Positions 8,715 through 16,655 of a stretch of 64,000 nt of DNA are shown piece after piece. This DNA comes from an uncultured Alteromonadaceae bacterium (GTDB taxonomy: Bacteria > Pseudomonadota > Gammaproteobacteria > Pseudomonadales > Halieaceae): positions 33,752 to 97,751 of the forward strand of contig CAJYAI010000001.1 of the NCBI GenBank assembly GCA_913064725.1. Reading direction: 5' to 3'. Under the pieces are notes generated by a model. It had not been told where the DNA came from. It did not search any database and saw nothing but the letters and a program-made list of their open reading frames with translations. The position numbers and the translations under genes are program-made. Position 1 is the stretch's first letter. Each line of letters opens with the position of its first letter.

Positions 8715-10181
8715 GTGTCTTTTGCACCCATTCTTGAGGCGGATGTTGAACTCTGGAGCGATACCGCTGATGTATTGATCGTGGGCTTTGGCGGTGCTGG
8801 TGCCTGTGCTGCAATCGAAGCTGCCGATAATGGCGCCTCGGTAGCGATTTTCGAGGCGGCTTCCGAGTCCGGAGGTTCAACCAAGTTATCGTCTGCGGAG
8901 TTATATCTCGGTGGTGGTACCAAAGTGCAAAAGGCCGTGGGCTATGAAGACCCGGTAGAGGATGTTTATGGCTACCTGATGGCCTCAAATGGACCACAGG
9001 CGGATCCGGACAAAACGCGTGCTTACGCAGTCGGCGGAGCCGAACATCTCGATTGGTTAATGTCACTCGGTGTGCCTTTCAAAATGTCGGAATATCCCGG
9101 GCGCGCGATGATGGCGCTGACCGACGATTGCTTGATGTACACCGGGAGCGAAAAAGCCTGGCCGTATGTCGACAAGTTCGCACCGGCGCCACGTGGTCAC
9201 AATTTGAAAGTGGAAGGCGATAACGGTGGTCCACTGTTCGTACAAATATTGACCGATGCGGTCAGGCAACGCGATATCGATGTGCACCTAGAGGCCAGAG
9301 CGCTTCGCTTAATTGTTGATGGCTTTGGCCCCAAGCAGCGAATTGTCGGGCTGGTTGTTCGTGAGAATATGGAAGAGCGTTATTACCGGGCTGATAAAGG
9401 CGTGATTTTGTGTGCTGGCGGCTTTGTGATGAACGAGGACATGATGCAACGCTACGCACCTGAGCTTGCCCGATCGGGAACCGTGCCCATTGGCAATCCA
9501 AACGACACCGGCGGCGGCATTCAGATGGGGCTGAGCGTGGGTGCACGCGCGATCAATATGCATGAAGGCTTCCTCAGCGTACCGTTTTATCCGCCAGCAA
9601 CACTGACCCATGGCATTTTTGTCAATGGGCAGGGACAGCGCTTCATTAATGAGGATGCCTATCATGGTCGTATTGGCTGTCTAATGGTGAAACAAACCTA
9701 TCCCGTGTACCTCGTCTTAAATGTCGAAGACTACGCCGACTACGAGACGGCTAGTTGGCTGGCAGCACCGATCAAGGGTACAGGTGATACGCTCAATGAA
9801 TTGGCCTCAGAGCTCGATCTGCCTGCAGGTGCCCTGCAGCAGACTGTCTCGGGCTACAACGACGCGGTAGCCGCGGGTGTGGACTCCGCATTTTACAAAG
9901 CATCAGCTTGGCTTAAACCTTTAAGTGGTCCGTTTGTCGCGCTGGATTGTACGCCCGGCGCCGGCGCTTTCTTACCGCACTTTACGCTCGGTGGTTTGGA
10001 CACAACGGTGGATGGTGCGGTGTTGAATAACGAAGGCATTGTGATCGAGGGTTTGTTTGCCGCCGGTCGCACTGCCTGCGGTGTCCCGCGTCGCGGTGAT
10101 GGTTATGCGTCGGGTAGCTCGGTTGGCGACGCCACATTCTCGGGTCGTCGCGCGGGCAAGCAGGTATTAGCTGCCTCCTAA
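8715..10181 (+). CDS. FAD-dependent delta4-(5-alpha)-3-ketosteroid dehydrogenase-like flavoprotein
   Basis: A 488-residue flavoprotein of the fumarate-reductase/KSTD superfamily. It has an N-terminal dinucleotide fold (VLIVGFGGAGACAA, then a distal Glu), a central catalytic domain, and a C-terminal FAD segment AAGRTACG. The motif GDGYASGSS near the end matches the Tyr-Ala-Ser arrangement (Tyr466/Ser468) of Rhodococcus delta4-(5-alpha)-KSTD rather than the Y-P-G-P-G of KSTD1; the delta1-type enzyme in this window is at 43775. I chose the GTG at 8715 because AAGGCGG precedes it at good spacing and the protein then begins just before the FAD fold; an ATG at 8613 would add 34 residues without a ribosome site. 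The reaction would introduce the 4,5 double bond into 5-alpha-3-ketosteroids. Confidence 0.8.
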   Translation: MSFAPILEADVELWSDTADVLIVGFGGAGACAAIEAADNGASVAIFEAASESGGSTKLSSAELYLGGGTKVQKAVGYEDPVEDVYGYLMASNGPQADPDKTRAYAVGGAEHLDWLMSLGVPFKMSEYPGRAMMALTDDCLMYTGSEKAWPYVDKFAPAPRGHNLKVEGDNGGPLFVQILTDAVRQRDIDVHLEARALRLIVDGFGPKQRIVGLVVRENMEERYYRADKGVILCAGGFVMNEDMMQRYAPELARSGTVPIGNPNDTGGGIQMGLSVGARAINMHEGFLSVPFYPPATLTHGIFVNGQGQRFINEDAYHGRIGCLMVKQTYPVYLVLNVEDYADYETASWLAAPIKGTGDTLNELASELDLPAGALQQTVSGYNDAVAAGVDSAFYKASAWLKPLSGPFVALDCTPGAGAFLPHFTLGGLDTTVDGAVLNNEGIVIEGLFAAGRTACGVPRRGDGYASGSSVGDATFSGRRAGKQVLAAS

Positions 10182-10231
10182 TGCAAGCCCAACACTAAGT
10201 AGCGGCACCCCATTTAGACAGGAGTTTTGCC

Positions 10232-10873
10232 ATGACCGACGAGAGTTTGTTAGTAAGGATTGATCGCCTTGAGTCGCTCGATGAAATTCGGCAGCTGGCA
10301 GCCAAGTACTCGCTTGCGCTCGATATGAGAGATATGGATGCGATGGTCAATTTATTTCCAGAGGATGTTCGAGTTGGCAAAGACAAGGTCGGCCGCGCAC
10401 ACTTTAAGCAGTGGATGGACGAGACACTTCGAGTTCAGTTCACCGGTACATCGCATCATATTGGCAATCATATTATTGAGTTTGAGGACCCAGACCGGGC
10501 TGTCGGCGTTGTTTATTCTAAAAATGAGCACGAGACGCCAACGCATGATGGGGGTTGTGAATGGGTCATCATGCAGATGTTGTACTGGGATCATTATCAG
10601 CGCATTAAAGGACGCTGGTATTTCAAGCGGCGACTTCCCTGTTACTGGTATGCAACGGATTTAAACAAGCCACCTTGCGGCGATAATAAGATGCGCTGGC
10701 CCGATCGTGACCCTTATGAAGGTGAGTTTCATAGTTTGTTTCCTAGCTGGCGCGCCTTTTGGGGTGCTCCAGCAACGGACGAACTACCCTCGGTTGCCCC
10801 TCCTGCGCCGCTGGAACAATTCTTAAATACCATGCGTCGTGGGTCAGATAACCCCAATATCCGAACTCGCTGA
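10232..10873 (+). CDS. SnoaL-like / NTF2-fold protein
   Basis: A 213-residue protein with the cone-shaped NTF2/SnoaL fold. The N-terminal helix pair (RIDRLESLDEIRQLAAKYSLALDMRDMDAMVNLF) and the following PEDVRVG strand are typical. A mid-domain His pair (TSHHIGNHII) lines the pocket position, and a longer aromatic C-terminus (SLFPSWRAFWG) extends past the fold. Family members act as isomerases, dehydratases or cyclases on hydrophobic ligands. It is downstream of the KSTD-like gene and 10 bases upstream of an OYE gene, which suggests one transcript; a steroid isomerase or dehydratase role is inference. Confidence 0.75.
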   Translation: MTDESLLVRIDRLESLDEIRQLAAKYSLALDMRDMDAMVNLFPEDVRVGKDKVGRAHFKQWMDETLRVQFTGTSHHIGNHIIEFEDPDRAVGVVYSKNEHETPTHDGGCEWVIMQMLYWDHYQRIKGRWYFKRRLPCYWYATDLNKPPCGDNKMRWPDRDPYEGEFHSLFPSWRAFWGAPATDELPSVAPPAPLEQFLNTMRRGSDNPNIRTR

Positions 10874-10883
10874 GGAGCATTCG

Positions 10884-11963
10884 ATGACCATTGAGCAATT
10901 GCTATCTCCCTTGCAAGTTGGGGAGCTACGATTGAAAAATCGTGTCGTTATGGCGCCGATGACCCGAAGTCGTGCCTCACAAAATGATGATTGTGTCTCT
11001 GATATTCATGAGCTGTATTACGCGCAACGCGCCAATGCCGGCTTGATCATTACCGAGGGGACGCATCCGACGTTTGACGGCAAGGGATACAATCGCACAC
11101 CCGGCATCTGCAATAACGCGCACGTGGCTGCTTGGTCGCGCGTTACCGATGCCGTGCACGAAGCAGGGGGACTTATAGCCTGTCAGCTCATGCACTGTGG
11201 GCGGGTTGGTCACCCGGATAATAAAGCTAAAGGCACTCGAACACTGGCGCCGTCAGCGATTGCAGCTCGCGCAGAAATTTTCACAGCTGGCGGTATGAAG
11301 GCCATGCCTACGCCAGAGCCCATGACTGCCAGTGACATCGAGGCTGTCGTATCTGATTACGGTCGAGCAGCTGAGCGCTGCCTTCAGGCAGGTTTCGATG
11401 GCGTGGAATTGCACTGTGCATCGGGTTACTTGCCCGGCCAATTCTTGGCCTCGGGTAGCAATCATCGCAGTGACGAATACGGCGGCTCGTTGCACAATCG
11501 TTTGCGGTTTATCGAGCGCGTTATAGAAGCGCTGGATAGTGCGATAGGTGTGGCGCGCATCGGGTTGCGAATTTCACCGGGTAATCCCTATAACGATCAC
11601 GTAGACGCCAATCCCGAGAAAACCTACGGCGCGTTGCTTGATCTCGCAGAGTTGAAAGGCGTTGCCTGGATTCACGCGATACGGATGCCATCTACTGGGA
11701 TAGACAGCTTGGCATTGAGCCGAGCGCATTACTCTGGTGTGCTTATAGGGAGTGATAGCTATACGGCTGATGAGGCGGGTGCCAGCATCGCTGAAGGCGC
11801 TGTGGATGCGGTCTCGTTCGGTCGGCTATACATCGCCAATCCCGACTTGGTGAGACGCTTTCAACAAGGCGGGCCGTTTAATGATATGGATAAGCGAACG
11901 ATTTACGGTGGCGAGGGGGCGGCGGGCTATTGCGACTACCCCATGCTTTCGGATGATGCATAA
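10884..11963 (+). CDS. Alkene reductase, OYE family (NemA/XenB-like)
   Basis: A 359-residue classical old yellow enzyme. The N-terminus LLSPLQVGELRLKNRVVMAPMTRSRA, the QLMHCGRVGHP segment with the His near the flavin, GFDGVELHCASGYLPGQF, SDEYGGS and the C-terminal VSFGRLYIANPDLV are all typical; NADPH and FMN are the expected cofactors. The ATG at 10884 is preceded by GAGGAG and begins at the family's usual point; an earlier in-frame ATG at 10839 lies inside the SnoaL gene. Such enzymes reduce enones and bacterial members can act on steroid dienones. The substrate here is not determined. Confidence 0.88.
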   Translation: MTIEQLLSPLQVGELRLKNRVVMAPMTRSRASQNDDCVSDIHELYYAQRANAGLIITEGTHPTFDGKGYNRTPGICNNAHVAAWSRVTDAVHEAGGLIACQLMHCGRVGHPDNKAKGTRTLAPSAIAARAEIFTAGGMKAMPTPEPMTASDIEAVVSDYGRAAERCLQAGFDGVELHCASGYLPGQFLASGSNHRSDEYGGSLHNRLRFIERVIEALDSAIGVARIGLRISPGNPYNDHVDANPEKTYGALLDLAELKGVAWIHAIRMPSTGIDSLALSRAHYSGVLIGSDSYTADEAGASIAEGAVDAVSFGRLYIANPDLVRRFQQGGPFNDMDKRTIYGGEGAAGYCDYPMLSDDA

Positions 11964-12016
11964 ATGTCGATCACCGCGTAACGTACGCATACTAAAAACG
12001 AAGCAAGGATAGTTTC

Positions 12017-12886
12017 ATGCCCATGCCGACGGATGTGCCTGTCATCGATTTGATGTTGGCTGTGCCTAACGATGACACCTCCAATTTCTATGATTTTATT
12101 CGACCGCTCTTGATGGATGAGCAGAGCCGTCAGATGTTCCAGATGCCGGCACAATACATGTTCAAAGACCTTCCGAAAGTAGGTAAGCGGGATGATTACA
12201 TTGCTTACACGCTTGAAAAGATGGACGAATTTAACATTGAAAAGGCCATGCTCGGTGTGGATGAAGGTCAGTATGAAACGCAGTGTGAGGCAGTAAAAAA
12301 ATACCCTGATCGATTCTTCGCGTCCTACGACTGCAATCCAAATAATGGCATGGAAGAGGTGCGCAAAATCCGTCGTCTGAAGGACGAGTACGACATTAAG
12401 TCGGTGAATGCGTTCCCCTCTGGCCTCTGCCCTCAGGTATCGCTATCGGATAAGAAGTGGTACCCAATCTTTGTGACCTGCATCGACCTTGATATTCCGT
12501 TTTGTCCTTGCGTCGGTGTCCCCGGGCCGAGAATTCCGATGGAGCCCCAAAAAGTCGAGCACCTCGATGAGATTTGCTGGTTTTTTCCAGAGCTCAAGGT
12601 TGTCATGAAACACGGTGCAGAGCCTTGGACCGATCTGGCTTGGAAACTCATGCTGAAGTACGAAAATCTTTTTTACATGACCAGCGCCTTTGCGCCAAAA
12701 CACTACCCCAAAGATATTGTTAACTTTGCCAATACACGTGGTGCTGACAAGATCATGTATGCCGGCTACTTTCCCATGGGCCTGTCGCTGGAGCGAATCT
12801 TTGGCGACATGCCTAACGTGCCGTTTAAAGACGAGGTATGGCCGAAGTTTTTGCGAGAGAACGCGAAACGCGTATTTAAGGTCTGA
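12017..12886 (+). CDS. Amidohydrolase-2 (ACMSD-like) family protein with degenerate metal site
   Basis: A 289-residue TIM-barrel protein of the amidohydrolase-2 family. The central and C-terminal landmarks are present: KYPDRFFASYDCNPN, DIPFCPCVGVPG, the metal/base-region strand KVVMKHGAEPW, and the last barrel strand with MYAGYFPMG followed by a C-terminal helix ending in NAKRVFKV. The N-terminal D-x-H-x-H metal pair of the family is missing: the strand reads VIDLMLAVP. It may therefore bind metal differently or act as a non-metal hydratase or decarboxylase. It ends the plus-strand run and is followed by a strong terminator. Substrate unknown. Confidence 0.75.
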   Translation: MPMPTDVPVIDLMLAVPNDDTSNFYDFIRPLLMDEQSRQMFQMPAQYMFKDLPKVGKRDDYIAYTLEKMDEFNIEKAMLGVDEGQYETQCEAVKKYPDRFFASYDCNPNNGMEEVRKIRRLKDEYDIKSVNAFPSGLCPQVSLSDKKWYPIFVTCIDLDIPFCPCVGVPGPRIPMEPQKVEHLDEICWFFPELKVVMKHGAEPWTDLAWKLMLKYENLFYMTSAFAPKHYPKDIVNFANTRGADKIMYAGYFPMGLSLERIFGDMPNVPFKDEVWPKFLRENAKRVFKV

Positions 12887-12902
12887 TAACCGACTGCGCG
12901 TC

Positions 12903-12932
12903 AAAAAAAACCCGCATCAGGCGGGTTTTTTT
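12903..12932 (+). terminator. Rho-independent terminator after the amidohydrolase gene
   Basis: A perfect CCCGC/GCGGG stem (12911-12915 and 12921-12925) with loop ATCAG is extended by flanking A and T runs, giving the classical A-tract, hairpin, T-tract layout. The A-run before and T-run after let it work in both directions, so it can also end the minus-strand MaoC gene at 12986. Confidence 0.93.
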
Positions 12933-12985
12933 GTGTTCAGACTACTGGTGTGTAACTGACGTCGTGTTTTTGGTGATCAGAGACG

Positions 12986-13447
12986 TTATTCAGGGAAGTA
13001 AATGCTAATAGCGTCGACAATACAGGCTGGCTTCTCAGCGCCTTCCGCCTGCATTACGATGCGCAGTATCATTTTGATACCGCCGCTCGCTTCCTCTACC
13101 GACACCACGGTGCCGGTTGCAGATAGCTTGGAGCCCACCGTTACGGGTGAGGGGAAGCGTGTCTTTTCTGTGCCATAGTTCACGCCCATCGATATACCCT
13201 TCACCTCAATGATTTCAGGCATAAATTTTGCGGCGAGTGACATGGTGAGATAACCGTGAGCGATGGTGGTGCCAAAGGGTCCGTTGGCAGCCCGCTCGGC
13301 ATCGATATGGATCCACTGGTGATCTCCTGTCGCTTCAGCAAACTGATCGATACGCTCTTGGGTGATTTCCATGCTGGGACTGGGCCCCAGAGTTTTACCA
13401 ACTAGGCCGTAAAGTTCTGCGGGTGACTCGATAATGGTTTTCGACAT
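12986..13447 (-). CDS. MaoC-family (R)-specific enoyl-CoA hydratase/dehydratase
   Basis: A single hot-dog-domain protein of 153 residues. The hydratase-2 motif is visible as QFAEATGDHQWIHID, with Asp and His five residues apart, followed by AANGPFGTTIAHGYLTMSL, which forms the acyl-CoA tunnel. Such proteins hydrate enoyl-CoA intermediates; in steroid degraders they often act on side-chain thioesters. It stands alone on the minus strand, divergent from the next SDR and converging on the terminator at 12903-12932. AGGAG precedes the ATG. Which thioester it uses is not shown. Confidence 0.87.
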   Translation of the reverse strand: MSKTIIESPAELYGLVGKTLGPSPSMEITQERIDQFAEATGDHQWIHIDAERAANGPFGTTIAHGYLTMSLAAKFMPEIIEVKGISMGVNYGTEKTRFPSPVTVGSKLSATGTVVSVEEASGGIKMILRIVMQAEGAEKPACIVDAISIYFPE

Positions 13448-13764
13448 GGTGCTCTCCTATTACGTTTCGTGCGTGTGTTGGCATTGAACCTTGCTAGCGG
13501 GGGTTGAGCGTGTGTCCTACAACGTTTTGTCGCGGTGTCAGCATGCGTTGACCAAATTGTATACACCATCGAAGCGATACTGAAAACAGGGCTTAGCCAT
13601 GTAAAACCGGTCGACGCAGTTGGAGCGTCCTCAGCTACGGTAATTGCTTACTGTGCCACAGATTACGCTACAGGTATCATCGCTTTAGACGATGACGGCT
13701 ACCGGCAGTAGTGCGACCGTATCAATCAGAATCGCCCGTTAATGCATCGCTATTGGAGGCAAAC
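13448..13764. other. Intergenic region between divergent maoC-like gene and SDR
   Basis: A 317-base stretch without a gene. It separates two divergent genes and must hold both promoters. A TTGACC hexamer at 13548-13553 and the sequence TTGTATACA just after it are AT-rich and promoter-like, but no -35/-10 pair with standard spacing is convincing on either strand. The only clear signal is the GGAGG ribosome site directly before the SDR start. Confidence 0.5.
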
Positions 13765-14541
13765 ATGTCTGAACTTGCAGGTAAGGTCTGTTTAGTCACC
13801 GGTGGTGCCGGTCACATTGGTCGGGCTATTTGTCAGGTGTTATTGGACGAAGGGGCAGAGGTCGTCGCCGTTGGCCGCAGAGCGCCTTCAGAGCCCATTA
13901 CCAGTAACGCTGCCAGCGCTTCATTTTATGCCGCCGATATTCGTGATCCCAATGCATCCCAGGGGCTGATCGAGCACATAGCGACGCAATATGGGCGACT
14001 CGATATTCTGATTAATAATGCGGGTGGTGGACCACCTGTGGTCGCAGCGGACGCAAGCGCTGAGCTGACGCGGAAGATTGTCGCGCTGAATCTCATCGCG
14101 CCCATGGTGTTATCTCAACAGGCTTACGGCCTTCTCATGCAATCGAGTGATACCGCCTCCATCATTAACATTGCCAGTGTCAGTGGTGCCCGGCCCTCTC
14201 CAGGGACAGCGGCATACGGTGCTGCCAAGGCCGGTCTGCTCAACCTTACTAAGTCACTGGCGATGGAGTGGGGGCCGCACATCCGTGTCAACGCGCTGAT
14301 CGTGGGCCTGGTGCACAACGATGCGGGTATGTCGCACTACGGAGGCGAGGAGGGCTTTAAGCGTGTTGCAGAGATGCTGCCGCTGAAACGTATGGCCTCA
14401 CCACGCGATGTTGCCAACGCCGTTATGTTGCTGTGCTCGACCCGCGCCAGCTATATCTCCGGCGCCAACCTCGAGGTCGATGGCGGTGGCGAGGTCCCCG
14501 TATTTCTCCATCTCGCTAGCGAGTCGTCGAAAGCCAAATAG
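13765..14541 (+). CDS. SDR family oxidoreductase
   Basis: A classical SDR of 258 residues with TGGAGHIG cofactor motif, NNAGG, and Ser/Tyr/Lys in IASVSGARPSPGTAAYGAAK. The final strand ISGANLEVDGGGEVP is standard. The ATG at 13765 follows GGAGG; an upstream in-frame ATG at 13711 has no ribosome site. The last 26 bases overlap, tail to tail, the end of the minus-strand DUF3604 gene at 14516. A hydroxysteroid or hydroxyacyl-CoA substrate is inference from context. Confidence 0.85.
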   Translation: MSELAGKVCLVTGGAGHIGRAICQVLLDEGAEVVAVGRRAPSEPITSNAASASFYAADIRDPNASQGLIEHIATQYGRLDILINNAGGGPPVVAADASAELTRKIVALNLIAPMVLSQQAYGLLMQSSDTASIINIASVSGARPSPGTAAYGAAKAGLLNLTKSLAMEWGPHIRVNALIVGLVHNDAGMSHYGGEEGFKRVAEMLPLKRMASPRDVANAVMLLCSTRASYISGANLEVDGGGEVPVFLHLASESSKAK

Positions 14542-16531
14542 GAGAGGTCCAGGCGCGCTCGCGAATCGTGGGCGAGTAGAACGGGTCCGTGTCGGGGTTG
14601 GTGCAGCACACGCCGTAAATATCGCCTGAGTCGCCATTGTCATTGGCTAGAAGGTTGGCTTTTTCGGCCTGAACACTGCAGCTATCAGAAAGCGGATTGA
14701 CGCCGGCCGCCTGGCACTGCAGCGTGCTCCAGCGGCAGCTTGGCGTTTCTAGAACCCGAGCATAATAAAACGCGGATTCGCCCTTTACATAGCTAGGGTC
14801 CTCCCAAACCATGCACAAGTTTGCGTGGCCGGGCGCAGTGGCCGCACAGCTATTCATATCAACACCCAGCCCCACTGTTTCCTCGCCGAGTACATCAACG
14901 ACCCGCTCGTGTGTTGCCCCCGAATCGTCGACCCAGCCTTTGATGATCTGAATCCGCTCGAGTGGATTCGCAGGGTGCATATCGGTGCCCTGATCACGTT
15001 GGGCGCTGATGAAGAACCGAGGCGGGGCATCGGCATCGGTGCGCTGCAGGACACCACCCATGGGGACACCCGCTGAATAAGCCTGCTCAAGTGCGTCGGT
15101 GGCTTCGCACAGGTTTTCGTCATAATCGCCGGCAAAGAATCGAACAATGGGGCGTGTTCCTGACGTCGCATAGGTTTCACGACTGCGCATGGCCTCGAAA
15201 ATGGCATCTCGGCGATTTTCTTCAGCCCATACCACCGCTAAACCACCGGGATTTGAAACGAAGTGGTCCTGCAGGTTTCTAAATGTGGCGTCGCGAGAAC
15301 CGAGGTGCCCGACGTAGTTTTTCTCCATGGCGCCCCCGGAAGTGGCGGTATGGGTGTCGGTACTTCCTATAAAGCCTTGTCTGAATGGGTTAAGTCCGCT
15401 GTCCTGCTCAAGCGCAAGCCCGTCTTTGAGCACATTGCGCATCATGTTTCTCCGATGGAAGCTGGCAACATCGACGGGCAAGCCTCGATCTGACCACATT
15501 TTGCCTTTCACGCTACCCAACATGGCGAGATTGTCAGAGGGTATTTGCTCGAAGCTGCACAGCTCGTCTTCAGTGTCGATACCCATGCCCGCCAAACGGT
15601 CAAATCGACACTCGGAAGCCCCTTTGTGCTGCACCAGCTCAACCAGTGGTTCGATTTCCAATCGATCGATAGCCTGTTGTTCGGTCGCAGGATCCGGAAA
15701 CATCAAGCCGCCGCCGAGATTGGGGTTGTGCGGGATCGCTAAAACATCGCAATCGTTATCAGCATCCAGACACTGGGATCGCAATTGTCGCCAGAGGTCA
15801 GGCACTGAGCTGTCGGTCTCAAAAACCGAGATAGGAAGGCGCGTGACTGTTTCATTTTTGAAAATCACATTGCGGTGCAAATTGGCCATTTCTTGGCCCT
15901 GCGTGTACTCGTAGCCGACAAATGTGGTGAAGCTACAGTCCTCAGATCGATCGTAATGCCGCTCCGCCGCGGCTTGAATGTCATCCCAGGTAGAGAGGGC
16001 GTTCGCCTCGCAGTCGCCCAGGGAGCAGACCATACCTCGTTCGGGTGCGTCACCCTCCATGCCGCCAGAGACAGTCCAGAGACTGGCTGCATAGAGCTGA
16101 ACCCAAAGGTTTTTTGCACGCGACATCATGCAAACAGGCGCCCACCAGGCTGCGTTGCGCCAATTGCTGTCGCAGAGGGCAACTTCACCGAGAAACTGGC
16201 CATGATCAGTCACTGCAGCGAAGTCGATAGGGCGGTCAATTTGTGCGGATATAGTTTGCTCTCCGTAGGCATCGGGAAGGGTGATGACCTGTCCCTTCGC
16301 GTATTCGTAGGCACCGTCGGGATCATTCTTTTGATTTGAAAGGAAGGAATCAAAGGAGTAGCGCGTGTGGATATGAAGATCGCCAAATAGCGGTAGCTTT
16401 GTGTCTGATGACACGGCGCAGGGCAATGCCTCATTTCCCGATACCAAGACGGAGACTAGGGCAAATGAAGTCCCGACGGCGAAACGAATGAGGAGTTGCG
16501 CTGTCGTGCGGATTCGATTTATGGGCATCAT
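14516..16531 (-). CDS. DUF3604 protein, second copy, secreted and cysteine-rich
   Basis: A 671-residue paralogue of the DUF3604 protein at 5807-7708. An N-terminal signal peptide (basic start, hydrophobic stretch about 10-31) indicates export. The PHP-like motifs recur in the same order: GDLHIHTRYS, VTDHGQFLG, AIPHNPNLGGG and GSTDTHTAT. The C-terminal IQIIKGWVDDSG and FYYARVLETPSCRWST match the first copy. It carries about 18 cysteines, in contrast to none in the first copy, which points to disulfides in the periplasm. The 3' end overlaps the convergent SDR by 26 bases. Function is not established for the family; a periplasmic metallohydrolase acting on imported steroid conjugates is a guess from the site and the neighbours. 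Confidence 0.85.
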   Translation of the reverse strand: MMPINRIRTTAQLLIRFAVGTSFALVSVLVSGNEALPCAVSSDTKLPLFGDLHIHTRYSFDSFLSNQKNDPDGAYEYAKGQVITLPDAYGEQTISAQIDRPIDFAAVTDHGQFLGEVALCDSNWRNAAWWAPVCMMSRAKNLWVQLYAASLWTVSGGMEGDAPERGMVCSLGDCEANALSTWDDIQAAAERHYDRSEDCSFTTFVGYEYTQGQEMANLHRNVIFKNETVTRLPISVFETDSSVPDLWRQLRSQCLDADNDCDVLAIPHNPNLGGGLMFPDPATEQQAIDRLEIEPLVELVQHKGASECRFDRLAGMGIDTEDELCSFEQIPSDNLAMLGSVKGKMWSDRGLPVDVASFHRRNMMRNVLKDGLALEQDSGLNPFRQGFIGSTDTHTATSGGAMEKNYVGHLGSRDATFRNLQDHFVSNPGGLAVVWAEENRRDAIFEAMRSRETYATSGTRPIVRFFAGDYDENLCEATDALEQAYSAGVPMGGVLQRTDADAPPRFFISAQRDQGTDMHPANPLERIQIIKGWVDDSGATHERVVDVLGEETVGLGVDMNSCAATAPGHANLCMVWEDPSYVKGESAFYYARVLETPSCRWSTLQCQAAGVNPLSDSCSVQAEKANLLANDNGDSGDIYGVCCTNPDTDPFYSPTIRERAWTSPIWLSTTR

Positions 16532-16655
16532 AGTGTCTTATATCACCTTTTCCGTTAGCGCTATCGATGTCTGCGACATAGACGGAGCACCTGTAGTTGC
16601 ACTAGTTGCGCTAGCCGCGTGAGCGCACTGTGGTGTTGCATTGCGGTAACTGGTC

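Noticed and set aside
8686-9665. Several long minus-strand frames opposite the KSTD-like gene
   Set aside because: They lack family motifs and ribosome sites and lie within a plus-strand gene with clear FAD motifs; they are antisense shadows.
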